A stretch of 64,000 nucleotides of DNA. Source: Paraplanobispora takensis (GTDB taxonomy: Bacteria > Actinomycetota > Actinomycetes > Streptosporangiales > Streptosporangiaceae). The stretch covers positions 237,256 to 301,255 of the forward strand of contig NZ_BOOK01000014.1 of the NCBI RefSeq assembly GCF_016863195.1, in the 5' to 3' direction. The position numbers and the translations under genes are program-made. Under the pieces are notes generated by a model. It was not told where the DNA came from. It worked only from the letters and a program-made list of their open reading frames with translations, and made no database searches. Shown piece after piece: positions 59,401 to 64,000 of this stretch; the stretch's first letter is position 1; each line of letters opens with the position of its first letter.

Positions 59401-62285
59401 GAGCCGACGTAGGCCTCCGGCTGGAGCGCCGGGGTGAAGGCCTGGTCGGGGCCGGGATCCTTGGTGTCGCCCTTGTGGATGATGTAGTTGACCGGGACGG
59501 AGGCGTCCTTGAGCGGGATCTTCCAGAACGCGCCGTAGGCGTCGGTGCCGTCCGGCTGCCGCGGCGCGGACCACTCGGTGGGCACCCCGTCGGCCAGGCC
59601 GTCGCCCCACAGGTGCAGGCCCCAGCCGTCGTAGGCCTTGTCCGGCCGGTTGTAGTGGACGGTCGCGTAGCCCTGGGCGGCGGCGCGGGAGGTGAAGGTG
59701 TCCGGCCTGCCCTCGGCCAGCCAGACCTCGCCGTTCTTGGCCGGGTTGACGATCCGGTCGCCGCCGTCCTTCTCGTCGCCCTTGTGGGCGATGATCCCGA
59801 CGTTCGCCGCGCCCGGCTTCAGCTTGATCCAGGTGAAGCGGCCGTAGGCGTCCTCACCGGTCAGCGGCAGGGGCTCGGCCCAGTCGGTGGGGTTCTCGAC
59901 GTCACCCCAGACGTGCAGGCCCCAGCCGCTGTAGGGATCAGACGCGGTGTCGGCGCGCTGGTAGTGCACGACGAGCCAGTCGCGCTTGACCGCGCCCGGC
60001 TCCTCGGGCTCCGGCTCGGCCCCGACGGTCGCCTCCGCGCCCGCCGAGGCGAAGCGGCCCGCGGAGTCCTTCACCACGGCCCTGTAGGAGACCTTGGTAC
60101 CGGCCGCGATGCCCTTCAGGTCGTGGAAGACCCGGAAGGTACGGCTCTGGCCGGAGGTGTTGGGCGCGTCGTCGGTGCCCAGCACCCTCCAGCCGCCGTC
60201 GCCCACCTTGGCGGCGAAGGTCACCTGGTCGAAGCCGGTGCCCGGCACGGTCGCGGTGACCGGGATCCGGCCGTCCTCGGCGGTGCCCCTGATCTCGGCG
60301 CCCGGCAGGGCGATGGAGACGGCCGGGGCCGCCGCCGGCCTGGCGAGCTTGGCCGAGGCCTTGTAGACCACGGCCGACAGCGCCGGGACGGTCACCGCCA
60401 GCCTGGCGTCCGCGCCGGTGGTCGCCGACGCGGCGGCCTCGCCGTACACCCTGGTGAAGCCCGTGGACGGGGAGTAGGTCGGCACGCTCACGGTCGCGGC
60501 CTGCTCGGCGTTGTTGACCGCGACGACGTACTCGACCTGGGCGCGGGCGTCGATCCTGGAGAAGGCGTAGACGCCCCCGGAGGCCAGCCGCTCGATCTGC
60601 GCGCCGTCGGCCAGCGCCGGGTGCGCGTCGCGCAGCTTCGCCAGCGCGGAGATGCCCTGGTAGAGCGGGTGGGAGGGGGTGTAGTTGTCCCGCGCGTGGG
60701 TGGCCTCGGTGCCGATCAGATCGTCGGACAGGTAGCTCGCGGTCTTCGAGGCGAACATGGACTGGCGGGCGTCCTGGTCGCCGCCCTTACCCGTGAAGCC
60801 CTGCTCGTCCCCGTAGTAGACGACCGGCTGGCCGCGGGTGAGATACATCAGCTCGTGGGCGAGCAGGTCGCGCCGGAGCAGCTCGGCGTCGGGCGCGCCG
60901 GGGTTGTCCTGGCTGATGAAGCGGCCGATGCGGCCCATGTCGTGGTTGCCGAGGAAAGTCGGCAGGGAGGAGGCGTTGCCGTCGGCGTCGGTGTGGTAGT
61001 CGTCGGCGGCGAACAGCTGGGCCAGCCGGGAGCCGCCCGCCGTACCGCCGCTGAAAGACCTTGCAGCCTCCTGGAAGGGGAAGTCCAGGGTGGCGTTCAT
61101 GGCACCGCGCGTGGAGTAGCGGCTGGTGAAGGCCGGGTCACCGGAGTAGACCTCGCCGAACATGAAGAAGCGCCTGTTGCCCTGCTGGGCCGCGTAACCG
61201 CGCAGCGCGGGGGAGAAGCGCTCCCAGAACTCCATGTTGACGTGCTTGGCGGTGTCGATCCGGAAGCCGTCGATGCCGGTCTCGCGCACCCAGGTCCGGT
61301 AGATGTCGATCATGCCCTTGACGACCTCGGGACGCTCGGTCCACAGGTCGTCGAGGCCGAAGAAGTCGCCGTACTCGGAGTTCTCCCCGCTGAAGGTGGA
61401 GTCGCCCCGGTTGTGGTACATCGTCGGGTCGTTGAGCCACCTGGGCGTCTTGACGTCCTTGGGGGCGACCGGCGTGTAGGGGAAGGACTCGGTCGTGACC
61501 TCGGGGAAGGTGTTCCCGCCGGCGTGGTCGCGGTCGTCGAAGGGGGTGCCGGAGGCGTCGACGTAGGGGTAGGCGCTCTTGGAGCGGTAGGAGTAGGTCT
61601 TCTCCGCGTAGTCGACCACGTCGGCCGTGTGGTTGGTGATGATGTCGAAGAAGACCTTCATCCCGCGCCTGTGGGCCTCCTTGACCAGCTTCTTCATCTG
61701 GGCGTTGGTGCCCAGGTGCGGGTCGATGCGGGTGAAGTCGGTGATCCAGTAACCGTGATAGCCGGCCGAGACGTTGTCGCCGGTGCCCTGCACCGGCCGG
61801 TTCTCGAACGCCGGGGTGATCCAGATCGCGGTGCTGCCGAGCTTCTGGACGTAGTCGAGCCGATCCAGCAGGCCCGCCAGGTCACCGCCCTGGTAGAAGC
61901 CCTTGTGGGCGGGGTCGAAGCCGGTGGCGAGCCGGTCGCCGGACAGCCCGCCCCGGTCGTTGCCGGGGTCGCCGTTGGCGAAGCGGTCGGTCATCGCGAA
62001 GTAGAAGCGCTCGCGGCTCAGGTCGGTGCGCAGCGCGTCACGGGCCAGGTCCCGGTCGGAGGGCTCGGCGGTACGGCTCAGCGGGGAGACCAGCGGCCGG
62101 GCCGTAGGGCCCGGGCCCGTGGCGGAGGCCGGGAGAACGGGCGTCGCGGGGGAGGCGGAGGACGGGGCCGCCGCGGCGGCGGGAGGGGCGAGGGCGGCGA
62201 GCGACGCGGTGACCAGCGTGACCGCTAACGCGGCGCCTGTCGGGACGGTCGTTCTCGCTCGCCGTGGGGGGAGGGGCCAGACCAC
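56424..62285 (-). CDS. Giant secreted alpha-amylase/pullulanase with three CBM41 modules
   Basis: About 1953 aa. A signal peptide ([20 protein letters not shown]) is followed by an alpha-amylase barrel (~90-660: TNHTADVV, Asp in GFRIDTAKH ~343, Glu in FGEVYSG ~378, Asp in LGNHDMGR ~447). An Ig-like segment (~665-765) leads to three CBM41 modules beginning near 770, 872 and 975 (each with GWGLHLWGD or GWGLHVWGD). The end is a type I pullulanase: YNHTHAAG ~1482, [10 protein letters not shown] ~1546, LYGEGWNFG ~1587, [11 protein letters not shown] ~1717. It cuts alpha-1,4 and alpha-1,6 bonds of starch, glycogen and pullulan. The GTG at 62285 (GGAGG upstream) is preferred; a GTG at 62297 is possible. 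Confidence 0.93.
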   Translation of the reverse strand: MVWPLPPRRARTTVPTGAALAVTLVTASLAALAPPAAAAAPSSASPATPVLPASATGPGPTARPLVSPLSRTAEPSDRDLARDALRTDLSRERFYFAMTDRFANGDPGNDRGGLSGDRLATGFDPAHKGFYQGGDLAGLLDRLDYVQKLGSTAIWITPAFENRPVQGTGDNVSAGYHGYWITDFTRIDPHLGTNAQMKKLVKEAHRRGMKVFFDIITNHTADVVDYAEKTYSYRSKSAYPYVDASGTPFDDRDHAGGNTFPEVTTESFPYTPVAPKDVKTPRWLNDPTMYHNRGDSTFSGENSEYGDFFGLDDLWTERPEVVKGMIDIYRTWVRETGIDGFRIDTAKHVNMEFWERFSPALRGYAAQQGNRRFFMFGEVYSGDPAFTSRYSTRGAMNATLDFPFQEAARSFSGGTAGGSRLAQLFAADDYHTDADGNASSLPTFLGNHDMGRIGRFISQDNPGAPDAELLRRDLLAHELMYLTRGQPVVYYGDEQGFTGKGGDQDARQSMFASKTASYLSDDLIGTEATHARDNYTPSHPLYQGISALAKLRDAHPALADGAQIERLASGGVYAFSRIDARAQVEYVVAVNNAEQAATVSVPTYSPSTGFTRVYGEAAASATTGADARLAVTVPALSAVVYKASAKLARPAAAPAVSIALPGAEIRGTAEDGRIPVTATVPGTGFDQVTFAAKVGDGGWRVLGTDDAPNTSGQSRTFRVFHDLKGIAAGTKVSYRAVVKDSAGRFASAGAEATVGAEPEPEEPGAVKRDWLVVHYQRADTASDPYSGWGLHVWGDVENPTDWAEPLPLTGEDAYGRFTWIKLKPGAANVGIIAHKGDEKDGGDRIVNPAKNGEVWLAEGRPDTFTSRAAAQGYATVHYNRPDKAYDGWGLHLWGDGLADGVPTEWSAPRQPDGTDAYGAFWKIPLKDASVPVNYIIHKGDTKDPGPDQAFTPALQPEAYVGSGVATIHPTRAAAENVAILHYHRPDGNYDGWGLHLWGDVADPTEWASPLRPAGTDGFGLYFRVPLKEGAKNVSYIIHKGDDKDLPGDQALDLTADGHEVWRVAATEGHVLPQAAARGADADLTKSAAHWIDRGTVAWKVRPSATLRYTLAFSAKGGIAYAKGDLTGDHRVIRLNPGALTDAQKAEWPHLAGHAALTVDPRDADLVQEALRGQVVAVERDASGALLTATGVQIPGVLDDVYAGAAAAGLGPDASGALPRLSVWAPTAGKVELALYRDASGESRSVHAMRRDDATGVWSVRGLPAWKGRYYTFLVTVYSPAAGKVVTNEVTDPYSVSLAADSVRSQLVDLSDRSLRPEGWASLAKPEAVPQEKASVYELHVRDFSASDATVPAERRGTYAAFTGDSAGMKELRALAADGLTHVHLLPVFDIATIPERRSDRTEPDCDLAALPADSAGQQECVSKVAAEDGFNWGYDPRHYTVPEGSYASDPDGTARIKEFRQMVSGLNGAGLRVVMDVVYNHTHAAGQDPTSVLDRIVPGYYHRLLDDGAVATSTCCANTAPEHAMMGKLVVDSIVTWAKQYKIDGFRFDLMGHHPKANMVAVRKALDELTLAGDGVDGKSIILYGEGWNFGEVADDARFEQATQLNMAGTGIGTFNDRLRDAVRGGGPFDPDPRVQGFGSGLAGDPNGSPANGTEEQQRARLLRYHDLIKVGLTGNLRDYRFTASSGKEVKGSEVDYNGAPAGYTAAPGEAVTYVDAHDNETLFDALAFKLPQATSMADRVRMQSLSLAASALSQGTAFVHAGSERLRSKSLDRNSFDSGDWFNRLLWDCAQGNGFGAGLPPKADNEDKWPYAKPLLADPALKPDCAAIGSARTGYGELLKIRSSSPVFALGSLAEAQKRLSFPVSGSAETPGVVTMHLDASGIDPKWKSVTVVFNATPQEQAQAVPALKDGRVALHPVQADGGDPVVKQARFEAATGTLTVPARTVAVFVQS

Positions 62286-62652
62286 CGGGGCCTCCACGGG
62301 GGTTGTTTCGGGGGTGTTGCCCGGAAGTTACTCATTGGACATGATCTATGCAATCCCTTACCGCAACTTTCTGAATCGTGACGGCGGTCGCCGCCACCGG
62401 GTGGACGCGAAAGCCCTGGTGGCAATGGTGCAGGTCCGGTCATAACAGGTCTGACCTGCGATTATGCTCAGAATCACCGACGGTGGCCGAGTTGTCGCAG
62501 TTCACGAGGTTGGATGCGTATGTAACAAGTTTGCAGACTCTTGCAGCAAGTTCTTCCAATGGGGTTCACTGCGGCGTAACGTCCGGCGTACTCCAACACC
62601 GGCCCGGCGGTTCTCGGGCCTGGGCCGGTTCCCTGAGCTATGAGGAGAAATC
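62286..62652. promoter_or_regulatory. Divergent promoter region with MalR-like sites
   Basis: The 367-bp gap between the pullulanase gene (-) and the second malE (+) holds TTTGCAG (62530-62536) followed by the perfect 11-bp palindrome CTTGCAGCAAG (62540-62550), about 100 bp before malE. The same TTGCAGCA core lies upstream of malE at 43476 and of the amylase gene. No gene lies in the gap. Confidence 0.7.
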
Positions 62653-63945
62653 ATGCGGCGAGCCTTCTCGGCCGCGACGATCGTCGCGGCCCTCGCCCTG
62701 GCGGTTTCCGCCTGTGGCGGCGGCGAGAGCGGTACGGCGGCCCCCGCCCAGTCCGCTCCGGCAGACCCGACCCAGATCAGCGGCGAGATCACCTGGTGGG
62801 ACACCGTCCGGCCGGACAGTGAGGGCCCGACGTTCCAGGCGCTCATCAAGGAGTTCCAGGCCAAGTACCCGAAGATCAAGGTCAACTACGTCAACGTCCC
62901 CTCGGACCAGGCGCAGAACAAGTTCCAGACCGCGGCCCAGGCCGGCAGCGGCGCGCCCGACGTGATCCGCTCCGAGGTCGCCTGGACCTCGCAGTTCGCC
63001 TCGCTGGGCTACCTGCAGCCGCTGGACGGCACCCGCGCAGTCGAGAACGAGTCCGACTTCCTGGCCGGGCCGCTGAGCAGCACCAAGTACAACGGCAAGA
63101 CCTACGCCGTGCCGCAGGTCACCGACACCCTGGCGCTGATCTACAACAAGAAGCTGCTCAAGGAGGCCGGCTGGGACAAGCCCCCGGCGAACGTCGAGGA
63201 GCTGAAGAAGGCCGCGCTCGACGTCAAGGAGAAGACCGGCGTCAACGGCCTGGCGCTCAACGTCGACGCCTACTTCCTGCTGCCGTTCATGTACGGCGAG
63301 GGCGGCGACATGCTCGACGTGCAGAACAAGAAGATCACCGTCAACTCCCCCGAGAACGTCAAGGCGATGGGCGTCGTCTCCGACCTGATCACCTCGGGCG
63401 CCGCGCCCAAGCCGGCCATCCAGGACAGCTACGCCAACGCGATGACCGCCCTCAAGGACGGCAAGGCCGCGATGATCTACAACGGCCCGTGGGCGCTGTC
63501 GGAGATCTACCAGGGCAAGGAGTTCAAGGACAAGGAGAACCTGGGCATCGCCCCGGTCCCGTCGGGCTCGGTCAAGGCCGGCGCTCCCACCGGCGGCTGG
63601 AACTACGCCATCTACGCCGGCTCCAAGAACATCGACGCCTCGTATGAGTTCATCCGCTTCATGAGCACCCCCGAGGCGCAGGCCAAGATCGCCAAGGAGA
63701 TCAGCCTCCTGCCGACCCGCACCTCCGCCTACGACAACCCCGACGTCCAGGGCAACGCCGACGTCGCCGTCTTCAAGCCGATCATGGACACCGCGACCGC
63801 CCGGCCGTGGATCCCCGAGGGCGGCCAGCTCTTCCAGCCGCTGCTGGAGGGCTACCAGGCCCTGGTCGGCGGCAAGACGACCCCCGAGGAAATGCTCAAG
63901 ACGGTCGACGAGAAGTACCGCGGCATCTTCAAGGACTGGAGCTGA
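62653..63945 (+). CDS. malE: Maltose/maltodextrin-binding lipoprotein (second MalE)
   Basis: A 430-aa solute-binding protein. Lipobox LAVSAC with Cys21. The mature start EITWWDTVRPDSEGPTFQAL and VNYVNVPSDQAQNKFQTAAQ strongly resemble Streptomyces MalE. GAGGAG precedes the ATG. A permease gene follows after 3 bp. Expression is probably controlled by MalR through the palindrome at 62540-62550. It is not similar in sequence to the MalE at 43584 beyond the family fold, so the strain has two maltodextrin uptake systems. Confidence 0.92.
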   Translation: MRRAFSAATIVAALALAVSACGGGESGTAAPAQSAPADPTQISGEITWWDTVRPDSEGPTFQALIKEFQAKYPKIKVNYVNVPSDQAQNKFQTAAQAGSGAPDVIRSEVAWTSQFASLGYLQPLDGTRAVENESDFLAGPLSSTKYNGKTYAVPQVTDTLALIYNKKLLKEAGWDKPPANVEELKKAALDVKEKTGVNGLALNVDAYFLLPFMYGEGGDMLDVQNKKITVNSPENVKAMGVVSDLITSGAAPKPAIQDSYANAMTALKDGKAAMIYNGPWALSEIYQGKEFKDKENLGIAPVPSGSVKAGAPTGGWNYAIYAGSKNIDASYEFIRFMSTPEAQAKIAKEISLLPTRTSAYDNPDVQGNADVAVFKPIMDTATARPWIPEGGQLFQPLLEGYQALVGGKTTPEEMLKTVDEKYRGIFKDWS

Positions 63946-63948
63946 TCC

Positions 63949-64000
63949 GTGGCGACCTCCACTGGACGTGTGAGCGACACGACCAGGGACCGGGCCGCGG
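63949..64000 (+). CDS. Start of a sugar ABC permease gene (partial)
   Basis: GTG three bases after the malE stop, followed by an open frame of 17 codons (MATSTGRVSDTTRDRAA) to the window edge. The position directly after malE suggests a MalF permease; the sequence itself is only a polar N-terminus, so the call is by context. Confidence 0.6.
   Translation, partial: MATSTGRVSDTTRDRAA

Noticed and set aside
57132..62228. Very long plus-strand open frame (about 1700 codons) opposite the amylase-pullulanase gene
   Set aside because: Composition is almost only Gly, Val, Arg, Ala and Gln, with no domain; it is the antisense shadow of a GC-rich gene with clear motifs on the minus strand.

Overview
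The window is very GC-rich, with strong G/C bias at third codon positions, many GTG and TTG starts, purine-rich Shine-Dalgarno sites, LacI/TetR/PadR regulators and a full set of polysaccharide-degrading secreted enzymes. This points to a filamentous actinomycete chromosome, most likely a Streptosporangiales member (Streptosporangium/Nonomuraea-like); that placement is inference. I saw no rRNA, tRNA, IS element, phage gene or CRISPR array.

Left part (1-15600). A minus-strand cydABDC operon (cytochrome bd oxidase and its ABC exporter) faces a divergent padR gene across a palindrome-rich promoter. It is followed by a HAAS-type membrane protein, a pentapeptide-repeat protein, a secreted LTD/ExeM nuclease, an acidic protein next to a DUF5709 protein, a small tyrosine phosphatase, a thioredoxin, class II DAHP synthase, a PHBH-type flavin monooxygenase, a GNAT acetyltransferase, a decayed EamA transporter gene and a small membrane protein.

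Cellobiose locus (15624-23640). cebE-cebF-cebG-bglC-cebR plus an aldose epimerase and an APH-like kinase lie on the minus strand. Two perfect TGGGAGCGCTCCCA boxes, the known CebR operator, lie upstream of cebE. The next stretch (23640-29016) holds a repeat-rich gap, a secreted RTX-like protein, a CHAP cell-wall hydrolase preceded by a clear c-di-AMP (ydaO-type) riboswitch, and an SDR-TetR-AKR operon with a TetR-like operator.

Surface glycan region (29270-39559). Four glycosyltransferase-like genes (two of sialyl/polysialyltransferase type, one GT-B like, one GT2), an NmrA-type reductase and a phytoene-desaturase-like flavoprotein accompany a 705-residue three-part enzyme. That enzyme joins CMP-nonulosonate synthetase, a KdsC/Kdn-9-P-phosphatase-like HAD domain and a NeuB-type synthase that lacks the usual SAF domain. 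Together they suggest synthesis of a nonulosonic-acid (Kdn or sialic-acid-like) wall or capsule polymer.

Right part (40368-64000). A quinone oxidoreductase has a SoxR/MerR-like operator. A secreted esterase and a MalR-like LacI repressor face malE-malF-malG-GH13. Then come an AAC(3)-like acetyltransferase, an unrecognised 283-aa protein, a duplicated NUDIX fragment, an RHH-SRPBCC gene pair, a NUDIX hydrolase, a PknB-like kinase, a secreted alpha-amylase with CBM20, a giant alpha-amylase/CBM41x3/pullulanase, and a second MalE followed by the start of a permease gene. The 8-mer TTGCAGCA appears upstream of three starch/maltodextrin transcription units and probably ties them into one MalR regulon: outside the cell amylase and pullulanase cut starch and glycogen, two ABC systems import maltodextrins, and a cytoplasmic GH13 enzyme degrades them.
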